Assembly (NCBI GenBank): GCA_026770585.1
Contig: MU646543.1
Location: 179,859 to 191,896, forward strand
Length of the DNA stretch: 12,038 nucleotides
Source of the DNA: Baffinella frigidus
Lineage: Eukaryota; Cryptophyceae; Cryptomonadales; Baffinellaceae
Direction: 5' to 3'
Made by a program: the position numbers and the translations under genes. The notes under the pieces were generated by a model that was not told the origin of the DNA, did not search any database, and was given only the letters and a program-made list of their open reading frames with translations. Positions 1 through 5,884 of this stretch are shown one piece after another (the first letter of the stretch is position 1; each line of letters opens with the position of its first letter).

Positions 1-201
1 CGGTCTCAACACTCGTCGACCTTCTGAAGAGCCACTTACGCACGGGGCCAAAAACCTAAAACCTGAGCCCCCAAATTTCACACACACCCCAATCCCAAAC
101 CCTGAACACAACCCCAAATCCCAAACACTCAACAGCGGCACGGCACGCCGGGGCGGTGTCAACACTCGTCGACCTTCTCAAGAGCCACTTACGCACGGGG
201 C
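1..201. repeat. duplicated 48-bp block around a telomere-like spacer
   Basis: Positions 1-48 and 154-201 are direct repeats (about 46 of 48 bases equal, by eye). The second copy runs straight into the 199-bp array. The spacer at 49-153 is C/A-rich and holds degenerate telomere-like words such as CCAAATCCCAAAC. No gene is supported here. Confidence 0.8.
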
Positions 202-722
202 TGCCGGACGAGTCCAATCTCACACTCGTCAAATTCGTCGTCGTGGCAATTCGGTACGCGTCATCCCTCAAGTGGCCAGTAGGCTCATATGCCCTACCGT
301 AGGGTCCTAGGACCTGCCTAGGATCTCTTGGCGTTCAATTTTTTTTCGAGTACCACGAAAATAGATGGACCGAAGTGAAGAGCCGTCTACGCACGGGGCT
401 GCCGGACGAGTCCAATCTCACGCTCGTCAAATTCGTCGTCGTGGCAATCCGGTGCGAATCATCTCTCAAGTGGCCAGTAGGCTCATACACCCTACCGTAG
501 GGTCCTAGGACCTGCCTAGGACCTCTTGGCGTTCAGGGTTTTTGTTTAGTACTATGAAAATAGATGGACCGAATTGAAGAGCCGTCTACGCACGGGGCTG
601 CCGGACGAGTCCAATCTCACGCTCGTCAAATTCGTCGTCGTGGCGATCTGGTGCGCGTTATCTCTTAAGTGGCCAGTAGGCTCATACGCCCTACCGTAGG
701 GTCCTAGGACCTGCCTAGGACC
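180..722. repeat. ~199-bp tandem array, 2.7 copies
   Basis: Copies start at 180, 378 and 577 (steps of 198 and 199), each with AAGAGCC(A/G)(C/T)(T)TACGCACGGGGC followed by GCCGGACGAGTCCAATCTCA. Each copy also holds one half of the KS hairpin family (AAGTGGCCAGTAGGCTCAT through CCTAGGACCTGCCTAGG) without its matching other arm. The third copy is cut short at about 722 by a CAG-family fragment, and a diverged remnant of the array resumes at 846-905. Confidence 0.85.
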
Positions 723-847
723 CCGGTGCGCGTTTGGCCGCGTTTCCGTCCACCTTATCCGTAGGAACGCCCCTATGCCCCTACGGGTTTCCTACCGTAG
801 GGCCCATCGCTTAGGGGTTATTCAAAATCCCTTGGAAGTCCGCTGTG
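723..847 (+). mobile_element. CAG-family element, 3' portion
   Basis: From about 748 this matches the interior and right end of the fuller copies at 6448-6600 and 7454-7611: CCGTAGGAACGCCCCTATG, a CTACCGTAGGG core, then TTATTCAAAATCCCTTGGAA and the terminus CCGCTGTG. The left terminal repeat is missing, so it is truncated. It lies inside the 199-bp array, whose remnant resumes immediately after it. Confidence 0.7.
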
Positions 848-905
848 CCGGACGAGACCAATTTGACGCTCGCCAAGTGCGGCGTGGTTGCAATCCGGTG
901 CGTGG
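846..905. repeat. diverged remnant of the 199-bp repeat
   Basis: TGCCGGACGAGACCAATTTG and the following bases match the start of the tandem unit (GCCGGACGAGTCCAATCTCA) with several substitutions. It suggests the CAG-family fragment landed within the array, although the join is not clean enough to name a target duplication. Confidence 0.6.
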
Positions 906-946
906 GGGCGGAGGGAGGGTCGGGGTAAACACATCTTATTAACCGA

Positions 947-1021
947 CAGATATCTAGCCGAAATTTTGCAGATATCTAGCCGAAATTTTGGTATCTAGAC
1001 AGATATCTAGCCGAAATTTTG
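947..1021. repeat. 22-bp tandem repeat, three copies
   Basis: CAGATATCTAGCCGAAATTT plus TG occurs at 947-968, 969-990 and 1000-1021, identical in all three. A 9-base partial unit (GTATCTAGA) separates the second and third. Confidence 0.9.
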
Positions 1022-1060
1022 CGTCGCACAACGCCCTAACTCCCAACCAGCGATCTGGCC

Positions 1061-1459
1061 GGCCACCTTTGACAGGCGAAAGCGCGTCGGGCGGCGCTTA
1101 AATATTTTTTTAGATCCTTGTAAACCCAAATTCGTTTTGAGACACAGAGCGGGGTGACACGGTGCAGTAACTAATCCTTCGACTGTAATCCCTCGGTAAG
1201 TGTTCATTCAACTGTACTCCCAGGAAGCAATCATTAACCTGTAATCCCTAATCATCAACCTGTAATCCCCCTAATCCTTCAACTGAAATTCCTCAGTAAG
1301 TATTCATTCAACTGTAATCCCAGTAAGCAATCATTAACCTGTAATCCCTAATCATTAAACTGTAATCCCCCTAATCCTTCAACTGTAATCCCGAAACAGG
1401 AACCATTTGCGTGGACAACTGGGAGCTACAAGAAGAGCTCTACCGCTGCACCGGGATCC
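1061..1459 (+). repeat. long direct repeat, copy 1
   Basis: Copy 1 of a ~395-bp segment (copy 2 at 1487-1876). Order: GGCCACCTTTG, a GCGCGTCG block, AGATCCTT, GGGGTGACAC, then a minisatellite built of CAATCATTAACCTGTAATCC-like units of about 21 bp, then an exon-like fragment ending in GAGCTCTACCGCTGCA. The minisatellite differs in unit number between copies, as expected for slippage. Confidence 0.8.
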
Positions 1460-1476
1460 AATCCCCACAACTTTAG
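1400..1476 (+). pseudogene. Arm-repeat-like exon fragment, unit 1 (broken)
   Basis: After an AG at 1398-1399 the frame from 1411 reads VDNWELQEELYRCTGI and then departs from its relatives, ending at TAG 1474-1476. The best relative is at 1817-1908, where the frame continues as NGIPPLMDLLWS. The pattern N-x3-Q-x8-GIPPLMDLL resembles an armadillo repeat, in which a Gly-hydrophobic-Pro-x-Leu segment precedes helix 3. This copy has lost the GIPPL part and has no donor site, so it is probably dead. Confidence 0.4.
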
Positions 1477-1486
1477 TGGGTGGTCG

Positions 1487-1876
1487 GCCACCTTTGGCAG
1501 CCAAAAGCGCGTCGTTTCGCGCTTCAAAATCCTCTTAGATCCTTTTAAACCCTCATTCGTTTTAAAACCCATGTGTTTGGGGTGACACGCTGCAGCAACT
1601 CATCGAGCGGGGTGACGCGTTGCTGTAACTAATCCTTCAACTGTAATCCCAGAAAGCAATCATTCAACTGTACTCCCAGGAAGCAATCATTCAACTGTAA
1701 TCCCTTTTCATCGTAAGTATTCATTCAACTGTAATCCCAGTAAGCAATGATTGACCTGTAATCCCTAATCATCAAACTGCAATCCCCCTAATCCTTCAAC
1801 TGTAACCCCTCGGCAGGAACATCTGCGTGGACAACTGGGAGCTACAAGAAGAGCTCTACCGCTGCAACGGGATCCC
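1487..1876 (+). repeat. long direct repeat, copy 2
   Basis: Copy 2 of the segment at 1061-1459, with the same order of blocks. It contains one extra GGGGTGACRCG-type block near 1613 and more TCAACTGTAATCCC units. It ends in the best-preserved exon-like unit of the region. Confidence 0.8.
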
Positions 1877-1908
1877 GCCCCTCATGGACCTTCTCTGGTC
1901 ATGCGCGG
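1817..1908 (+). pseudogene. Arm-repeat-like exon with splice sites, unit 2
   Basis: This is the clearest copy. It follows CCCCTCGGCAG (acceptor-like) and is followed directly by GTATGT, a consensus-type 5' splice site, at 1909. The frame from 1818 has no stop and reads NICVDNWELQEELYR, then CNGIPPLMDLLWSCA. The GIPPLMDLL segment and preceding helix-like stretch are typical of armadillo repeats (tandem ~42-residue helical repeats used for protein binding). The exon supplies only about 30 residues. Read alone it starts after two codon bases and ends after one, so it does not join to itself in frame. Whether it is transcribed is unknown; the surrounding decayed copies favour a pseudogene. Confidence 0.45.
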
Positions 1909-2156
1909 GTATGTTCAAACACCCCAAATCCTAAACCCTAAACGCTATTTTCATCCCCTAAACCTGCGCGGGGCGAGGGAGTTTGAGCTATACCGGTGCA
2001 ATAGAATCCCTCCGCCAATAAACCTCCTCTGGTCATAAACCTCCTCTGGTCATAGAATCCCTCCGCCAATAAACCTCCTCTGGTCATGTCCTGCGCGGGT
2101 ACTACACCCTGAACCCTAAACGCTATTTTTATACCCCAAACCTGCGCGGGGCGAGA

Positions 2157-2300
2157 GTGTTTGAGCTGTACCGGTGCAACGGAATACCTCCGCTAGTAAA
2201 CCTTTACTGGAACAGCCCCGCCGGCAGGCTCGTGACCGGTCACGCGGACGCCGAAGCCAGACGGTCGGTCGTGACTGCCTTGCGTGTTCCTAGTACATTT
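2157..2300 (+). pseudogene. Arm-like open frame, longest unit
   Basis: The frame from 2157 reads MFELYRCNGIPPLVNLYWN, then SPAGRLVTGHADAEARRSV, then VTALR. This extends the GIPPL motif by a second helix-like stretch (ADAEARRSVVTALR), which fits the helical phase of an armadillo repeat better than any other unit here. It is only about 48 residues before it runs into array DNA, and no promoter or complete gene can be built around it. A perfect 12-bp palindrome GTGACCGGTCAC lies inside it. Confidence 0.4.
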
Positions 2301-2836
2301 AGAGCAGGACCTCTGGTCCTGCGCGGGTATGTGGTCATGCGCGGGTACTACAACCTACACGCTGAACCCTAAACGCTATTTTTATACCCTAAACCTGCGC
2401 GGGCGAGAGAGTTTGAGCTGTACATTTATCTCAAGGCTCCGGCGAGACCGACGTGGTGTGTGGCACAACGGGGAGCAGCACCGTGCTTGGTCAACAGTGC
2501 CAGACCGACCAAAACCTCCTTAGGTTGCATGTACCGCTGCAACAGGATTCCACCAGAATTCCACCGCTAGTGGACCTTCTCTGGTCATGCGCGGGCATTA
2601 CACCCTACACCCTGGTTCCCAAACTCTGAAACTTGGAACCTGCGCGGGCCTGAGCTCTACCGCTGCAACGGAATCCCTCCGACAAAAGACCTTCTCTGGT
2701 TCTGCGCGGGTATGTGCATAACGCCCTCAGCCCTCATCCCTGAGCCTGCACAGGTCAGAATATTTTCCGGCAGAGATGTTTTCCCCTGTGTGGCGATGGG
2801 CGAGGGTGTTTTGAGCTGTACCGCTACAACGGAACC

Positions 2837-2981
2837 TCATCTCGGAAGATAACTGATTCAGTTCCTTTTCAAAAGGAGGTTGGATAGGAGAAATCAGTTA
2901 GGGCATAGTAAATTCAATTAGGCCTCCTGAGTAAATCAATAGTTCTAATTAGGAAACTGATTCAGTTATCTTTCGAGATGA
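2837..2981. mobile_element. 145-bp inverted-repeat element inside an exon unit
   Basis: The left arm 2837-2865 (TCATCTCGGAAGATAACTGA...) pairs with the right arm 2952-2981 (...CAGTTATCTTTCGAGATGA) with few mismatches. It splits exon-like unit 8: CCGCTACAACGGAA stops at its left edge and AATCCCGCCGCTCATGG resumes at its right. Flanks AACC (2833-2836) and AATC (2982-2985) could be an imperfect 4-bp target duplication. No coding capacity. Confidence 0.75.
2889..2949 (+). repeat. 61-bp exact duplicate, copy 1
   Basis: This stretch, which forms most of the element's interior, is identical over 61 bases to 4116-4176. The copy at 4116 lacks the element's terminal arms. Confidence 0.9.
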
Positions 2982-3029
2982 AATCCCGCCGCTCATGGAT
3001 CGTTTCTGGTCCTGCGCGGGTATGTTACG

Positions 3030-3268
3030 CCCTAAACTAAACCCTAGACCCTAAACCCTAGGCTCTAAACTAAACCCTAGACCCTAAACCCTAAGCTCTA
3101 AACTAAACCCTAGACCCTAAACCCTAAGCTCTACACTTAACCCTAGACCCTAAACCATAAGCTCTCAACTAAACCCTAAATCACAGATCCTAAACCCTAA
3201 ACCCTGATCACTGAATCCTGAACCCCGAACCCTAAACCCTGAACCCTGAGCCCTGAACCCTTAACCCT
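3030..3268. repeat. interstitial telomere-like CCCTAAA repeats
   Basis: Variant CCCTAAA/CCCTAGA/CCCTGAA words fill this stretch. A higher-order unit of exactly 33 bp (GCTCTAAACTAAACCCTAGA and so on) starts at 3062, 3095, 3128 and 3161. The C-rich strand is on top. It begins right after the GTATGTTACGC donor-like end of exon unit 8. Confidence 0.85.
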
Positions 3269-3507
3269 ACGACAACGATCAAAATTAATCGTCCTCATCA
3301 AAACCATTCGGTGTCATTAAACATTATTCGTTTTCGGAACAGGTGTTTTCACAGAGGTTCTAGAGCTCCAGGATTGGGGATTGGGGTTTGGGGTTCAGGG
3401 TTTAGGGTTGGGTTGCACGGTTCAAGGTTGCAAGAGGGTCTCAGGCTTGTCTTTCAGAGAGTCTCTGGTTGAGAACCAGAGAGCTTGTCTCTGGTTGAGA
3501 TCTTGAG
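3269..3507. other. linker with inverted telomere-like tract and small hairpin
   Basis: No gene is seen. 3371-3415 is GGATTGGGGATTGGGGTTTG-type DNA ending in TTTAGGGTTGGG, the opposite strand sense to 3030-3268. 3462-3482 is a perfect 9-bp hairpin (TCTCTGGTT, loop GAG). CGACAACGATCAAAA near 3270 recurs near 3747. Confidence 0.6.
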
Positions 3508-3540
3508 GCTCTACCACATGTCGACCCTCTCGGAGAACGA
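3508..3540 (+). pseudogene. fragment of the 3831-3961 exon
   Basis: CTCTACCACATGTCGACCCT and the following TCTCGGAGAACG match 3869-3900 with two or three changes. Only this middle piece (LYHMSTLSEN) is present. Confidence 0.7.
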
Positions 3541-3555
3541 TCCTAACGATCTTCG

Positions 3556-3638
3556 GACCATGCTCGTAATTGTTATTGGACCATACTAGTAATTGAAAAG
3601 TATACTAGTAATTGTAAAGTAACCATGTAGTAATTGTC
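3556..3638. repeat. short degenerate tandem repeat
   Basis: Four units related to ACCATACTAGTAATTG, spaced about 20-25 bases, AT-rich. No gene is seen. Confidence 0.6.
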
Positions 3639-3699
3639 GCCGCCAGAAAACGATGACGGTTAAAATAAAGCATTTGAACGATTAAAATCACTCCGTTTG

Positions 3700-3748
3700 T
3701 GAGCTGTGTCGACGGAGGTGCTGACGGAGGTGCTGGAGCTGGTGATCG
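3700..3748 (+). pseudogene. 5' fragment of the 3831-3961 exon
   Basis: GTGTCGACGGAGGTGCTG and GAGCTGGTGATC match the start of the complete exon copy, with an internal 12-bp duplication (GACGGAGGTGCT twice). After GGTGATCGACAACGATCAAA it diverges into linker sequence. Confidence 0.7.
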
Positions 3749-3830
3749 ACAACGATCAAAACCATCACAAAAACCACCGGAAATTCAACGTCTTAACGAT
3801 GAAAATTGACCGTGGAAATTACGTTGGCAG

Positions 3831-3961
3831 GTGTGTCGACGGAGGTGCTGGAGCTGGTGATCTCGACGCTCTACCACGTCTCGACCCTCTCGGAGAACGT
3901 GCAGAGCGCCATCCGCTGCGCGGTGCGATACTCGCGCGGCTCGCTCCCGATGCTCCTCCAG
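3831..3961 (+). pseudogene. Arm-repeat-like exon with acceptor and donor
   Basis: The exon is preceded by ACGTTGGCAG (3821-3830) and ends CTCCAG followed by GT at 3962. The frame from 3833 reads VSTEVLELVISTLYHVSTLS, then ENVQSAIRCAVRYSRG, then SLPMLLQVL. L-x2-LS-x3-N-x3-AI...GSLPMLLQVL fits an armadillo repeat: helix, loop, Asn, helix, Gly-x-(Leu/Ile)-Pro and a final hydrophobic helix. It is GC-rich compared with the AT-rich linker upstream, as a real exon might be. Partial copies at 3508 and 3700 show the exon was duplicated in place. It may be a live internal exon, but no joined gene can be traced through the window; call uncertain. Confidence 0.45.
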
Positions 3962-4027
3962 GTTCTCGTCCCGTCGCGGTTTATTCGGGCTCTGCAATTT
4001 GGTGCGCCCGGGCGCTGTTTCGCGCGA

Positions 4028-4067
4028 AAGTTGACGGCTTTGTACCGCGAACCCAGCATGTCAACTT
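4028..4067. repeat. 40-bp hairpin-ended dispersed repeat, copy 1
   Basis: AAGTTGAC at the left and GTCAACTT at the right form an 8-bp inverted repeat around GGCTTTGTACC. A second 40-bp copy lies at 11986-12025 (about 35 of 40 equal). Similarity continues past the right end (GAATAGT), so the hairpin may not mark true element ends. Confidence 0.7.
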
Positions 4068-4115
4068 GAGAATAGTTGCGCTGCAGCACAGTCCTGTCTC
4101 TCTGCTCTGATGAGC

Positions 4116-4176
4116 AGAAATCAGTTAGGGCATAGTAAATTCAATTAGGCCTCCTGAGTAAATCAATAGTTCTAAT
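4116..4176 (+). repeat. 61-bp exact duplicate, copy 2
   Basis: Identical to 2889-2949 but without flanking inverted arms. A small inverted repeat CTGCTC/GAGCAG lies just to the left (4102-4117). Confidence 0.9.
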
Positions 4177-4187
4177 AAATCAATAGT

Positions 4188-4286
4188 TCAGTTGCTTTAC
4201 AGCAACCTCTTCTCCTCTCTCTTCCGCAGTTGCTCTACACTAACGTCCTCTTTCTCAGTTCCAGGACCAAGGGCTGCAGCAGGAAG
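4188..4286 (+). pseudogene. intron 3' end plus truncated terminal exon, copy 1
   Basis: CAGTTGCTTTACAGCAACCTC followed by CT-rich DNA and TTCCAG looks like an intron end; the same block recurs near 4744 and 4935. The exon starts at 4264 (GACCAAGGGCTGCAGCAGGA) and breaks after about 23 bases, where telomere-like repeats begin. The intact relative is 5017-5091. Confidence 0.55.
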
Positions 4287-4393
4287 CCCTACACCCTACA
4301 CCCTACACCCTACACCCTACACCCTACACCCTACACCCTAAACCCTACACTCTAAACCCTAAACCCTAAACCCTAAACCCTAAACCCTAAACC
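4287..4393. repeat. CCCTACA/CCCTAAA array splitting a terminal exon
   Basis: About seven CCCTACA units (4287-4336) followed by CCCTAAA units to 4393. Both sides border the same exon sequence: AGGACCAAGGGCTGCAGCAGG before and AGGACCAAGGGTTGCAGCAG after. The array therefore lies between two copies of one exon start. Confidence 0.9.
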
Positions 4394-4395
4394 AG

Positions 4396-4449
4396 GACCA
4401 AGGGTTGCAGCAGGGAGCGCGGGATATGCTAGCCAACTTGGCCAAGTTC
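4396..4449 (+). pseudogene. terminal Arm-like exon, copy 2
   Basis: Starts after ACCAG. The frame reads DQGLQQGARDMLANLAKF, matching the copy at 5017 until after AKF, where it diverges into CTTTCTGCTTC and stays open to a TAG inside the KS hairpin. The natural end (VDRTDI-stop) is missing. Confidence 0.5.
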
Positions 4450-4487
4450 TCTTTCTGCTTCTCCTCTGATCTTGCAAATATGCATTC

Positions 4488-4588
4488 TCCATTAAGTGGC
4501 GAGGGGGTCGAAATTGACCCCCAAGAGGTCCTAGGCAGGTCCTAGGGCCCTACGGTAGGGCGTATGAGCCTACTCGCCACTTGGGGGA
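4488..4588. mobile_element. KS hairpin element, diverged ends
   Basis: TCCATTAAGTGGCGAG at the left pairs with CTCGCCACTTGGGGGA at the right. The interior CCTAGGCAGGTCCTAGGGCC and TACGGTAGGGCGTATGAGCC match the intact copy at 9444-9544. The flanks are TC and TG rather than TA, so the target duplication has decayed or lies elsewhere. Confidence 0.75.
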
Positions 4589-4782
4589 TGAATACGATTC
4601 CTCCGTAGGGAATTGGGGCGTTAGGCTAATTTCTGGGGAAACGGCTCCAATTCTCCATCACTGACATCCCCTCTCTCGGTGCCAGGACCAAGAGAGGACT
4701 GTGCTCCTCGCTCCTCTCTCCCAGCACAGTCCTCTCTCCCAGCATCAGTTGCTTTACAAGAACCTCGCCTCCTCTCTCCCAG
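4589..4782 (+). other. intron-like DNA with exon start and 15-bp-stem hairpin
   Basis: 4684 onward shows CCAG followed by GACCAAG, the first seven bases of the terminal exon, and then breaks. 4691-4705 (AGAGAGGACTGTGCT) pairs perfectly with 4723-4737 around a 17-base CT-rich loop. CCTCTCTCCCAGCATCAGTT at 4731 starts a 49-bp block repeated exactly at 4922-4970. Confidence 0.6.
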
Positions 4783-4921
4783 CACAGTCCTTTAGGTCCT
4801 TTAGGTTCTTCGAGCTCCCAACATAGGCGGACACCGGAGCTTGTTCTGTAGAAAGGCCATGCTTCCTTTCGGATCACATCCAGGCCCCCCTCTAGAGGAT
4901 CGCGGTAGAAACCGGCTAAAT
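4783..4921 (-). repeat. DR dispersed repeat, copy 1
   Basis: CCTTTAGGTTCTTCGAGCTC, CATAGGCGGACACCGGAGC and GCTTCCTTTCGGATCACATC are shared with 6071-6171 (inverted), 8025-8155 and 8338-8445. Copy 1 sits between two exact 49-bp copies of intron DNA (4731-4779 and 4922-4970). Read on the minus strand all four copies keep an open frame, VIRKEAWPFYRTSSGVRLC here. No family recognised. Confidence 0.75.
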
Positions 4922-5016
4922 CCTCTCTCCCAGCATCAGTTGCTTTACAAGAACCTCGCCTCCTCTCTCCGTCTCGTTTTCGTCGCTGGCTAACCTCCCC
5001 TCTCTTTCTTTTCCAG
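4922..5016 (+). other. intron 3' end before terminal exon
   Basis: CT-rich sequence ending CTCTCTTTCTTTTCCAG is a strong acceptor-like polypyrimidine tract. Its first 49 bases repeat 4731-4779 exactly. Confidence 0.5.
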
Positions 5017-5091
5017 GACCAAGGGTTGCAGCAAGGCGCGCGGGAGATGCTAGCCAACGTTGCCAAGTTCGTAGACCGCACCGACATTTGA
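5017..5091 (+). pseudogene. terminal Arm-like exon, complete copy with stop
   Basis: Directly after TTTCTTTTCCAG the frame reads DQGLQQGAREMLANVAKFV, then DRTDI and TGA (5089-5091). QQGAREMLANVAKF resembles the last helix of an armadillo repeat (A-x2-ALxNLA type). Partial copies at 4264, 4396, 4685 and 5781 all begin or end at the same exon borders, which supports the exon definition. It could be the last exon of the gene that includes 3831-3961, but the distance and broken copies between make a functional join doubtful. Confidence 0.5.
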
Positions 5092-5218
5092 CAAACGACA
5101 AGAGGTTGCGAGCCTCGGGCTGGCGAGGTCGGCTAAGTTACGAGCCTCGAGCGAGGACCGACATGTGACGAGATGACGCCGCGATAGGTAGAGGTTCGTA
5201 ACCTGTGTGAGGCAAGCC
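5092..5218 (+). repeat. 3'-flanking block of the terminal exon
   Basis: GTTGCGAGCCTCGGGCTGGC and TACGAGCCTCGAGCG follow the stop codon. The same block follows the exon copy at 5781-5819, and variants occur near 5458, 6014-6070 and 8712-8750. It may be the old 3' untranslated region. Confidence 0.65.
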
Positions 5219-5220
5219 TA

Positions 5221-5338
5221 CAGGGGTACCTCGCTCCTAAGAAACCGCCCCCCCCCCCTAGGACCACCATAGGGCCCTACGCATGGTCCTACTGTAGGGT
5301 CCTAGGGGGGGGGGGTTCTTATGAGCGAGGTACCCCTG
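5221..5338. mobile_element. PG hairpin element (pogo-like ends)
   Basis: 118 bp with CAGGGGTACCTCGCTC at the left and GAGCGAGGTACCCCTG at the right, flanked by TA at 5219-5220 and 5339-5340. The arms continue inward through AAGAAA and C/G runs to a CTACTGTAGGGTCCTAGG core. Ends of the CAG...ACCTCG type with TA duplications are known from pogo/Tigger transposons of the Tc1/mariner superfamily. Non-autonomous. Confidence 0.8.
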
Positions 5339-5340
5339 TA

Positions 5341-5440
5341 TCCCTTAAGTGGCCAGTAGGCTCATACGACCTACGGTAGGGCCCTAGGACCTGCCTAGGG
5401 CGAGTTAGGCTGAATATTCGCCCTATGGCCACTTAAGGGG
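5341..5440. mobile_element. KS hairpin element abutting PG
   Basis: TCCCTTAAGTGGCCAG at the left and GGCCACTTAAGGGG at the right, TA at 5339-5340 and 5441-5442. Its left TA is also the right TA of the PG element, so the two were inserted at the same dinucleotide. The right half differs from other KS copies (CGAGTTAGGCTGAATATTCG). Confidence 0.75.
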
Positions 5441-5442
5441 TA

Positions 5443-5537
5443 TGGTTGCTCTGCACAGGTTGCGAGCTGCGGGCGTGGGGGGCGGGTGTGTGTGCTGTAA
5501 TAAAGATGGGGGTGGAGGAAGCACTTTCGTGTGGTGC
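5443..5537. other. linker, no gene seen
   Basis: G-rich stretch with a GGTTGCGAGCTGCGGGCG variant of the exon 3'-flank block. Its last ~30 bases show only weak resemblance to the 5' half of the terminal exon, which one would expect left of the PG insertion. Confidence 0.4.
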
Positions 5538-5539
5538 TA

Positions 5540-5776
5540 CAGGGCTGCCTCGCTCATCAGAAACGCCCACCCCCCTAGGATCGCCGTAGAGCCCTCGGCA
5601 TAGGTCTACTGTACAGGGTTACCTCGCTCATAAGAAAGCACCTCCCCCTAGGACCCTACAGTAGGACCATGCCTAGGGCCCTATGGTGGTCCTGGGGGGG
5701 GGGGCGCTTTCTTATGAGCGAGGTACTCCTGTAGGGCCTTAGGGCGGGGCGGTTTCTTATCAGCGAGGTACCCCTG
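5540..5776. mobile_element. PG element carrying a nested PG copy (outer)
   Basis: Outer ends CAGGGCTGCCTCGCTC (5540) and GAGGTACCCCTG (5776), TA at 5538-5539 and 5777-5778. The centre is interrupted at CTACTGTA/GGGCC by a second PG element. The right flank runs into the 3' half of the terminal exon. Confidence 0.8.
5614..5731. mobile_element. PG element, nested inner copy
   Basis: 118 bp, ends CAGGGTTACCTCGCTC and GAGCGAGGTACTCCTG, with TA at 5612-5613 and 5732-5733. Removing it and one TA restores CTACTGTAGGGCC of the outer copy, a clear record of TA target duplication. Confidence 0.85.
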
Positions 5777-5780
5777 TAGC

Positions 5781-5819
5781 GCCAACGTGGCCAAGTTCGT
5801 AGACCGCACCGACATTTGA
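5781..5819 (+). pseudogene. terminal Arm-like exon, 3' half
   Basis: GCCAACGTGGCCAAGTTCGT to the TGA matches 5053-5091 with one base change, and the 3'-flank block continues to about 5880. The first 12 codons are missing; the outer PG element ends just upstream. Confidence 0.65.
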
Positions 5820-5884
5820 CATATGGCGCGGTTATGAGCCTCGGGCTGGAGAGGTTGGCATAGCTACTAGCCTCGAGCGCGGAA

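Larger units (their letters stand above)
1909..3022 (+). repeat. degenerate exon-plus-intron tandem array
   Basis: Further exon-like units begin (at the GAGCTSTACCG-type anchor) near 1985, 2163, 2415, 2528, 2652 and 2813; together with 1435 and 1851 this makes about eight. Several keep CTGGTCMTGCGCGG followed by GTATGT or GTACTA. The DNA between units carries CCCTAAACGCTATTTT and CCTGCGCGGGGCGAG blocks, so exon and telomere-motif intron were copied together. Spacing is irregular (113-252 bp). A smaller internal duplication of AAACCTCCTCTGGTCAT lies at 2028-2090. Confidence 0.65.

Noticed and set aside
3030-4393. Chromosome fusion point
   Set aside because: A fusion would place TTTAGGG before CCCTAAA head to head; here the order is CCCTAAA then TTTAGGG, with more CCCTAAA later.
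4626-5087. A 153-codon minus-strand open frame
   Set aside because: It spans the DR repeat and the reverse of intron-like CT tracts and of the plus-strand terminal exon; repeated segments explain its length.
5249-5316. G-quadruplex from the poly-G/poly-C runs in PG elements
   Set aside because: Each element has one long run per strand and not four spaced runs; the runs pair with each other as hairpin arms.
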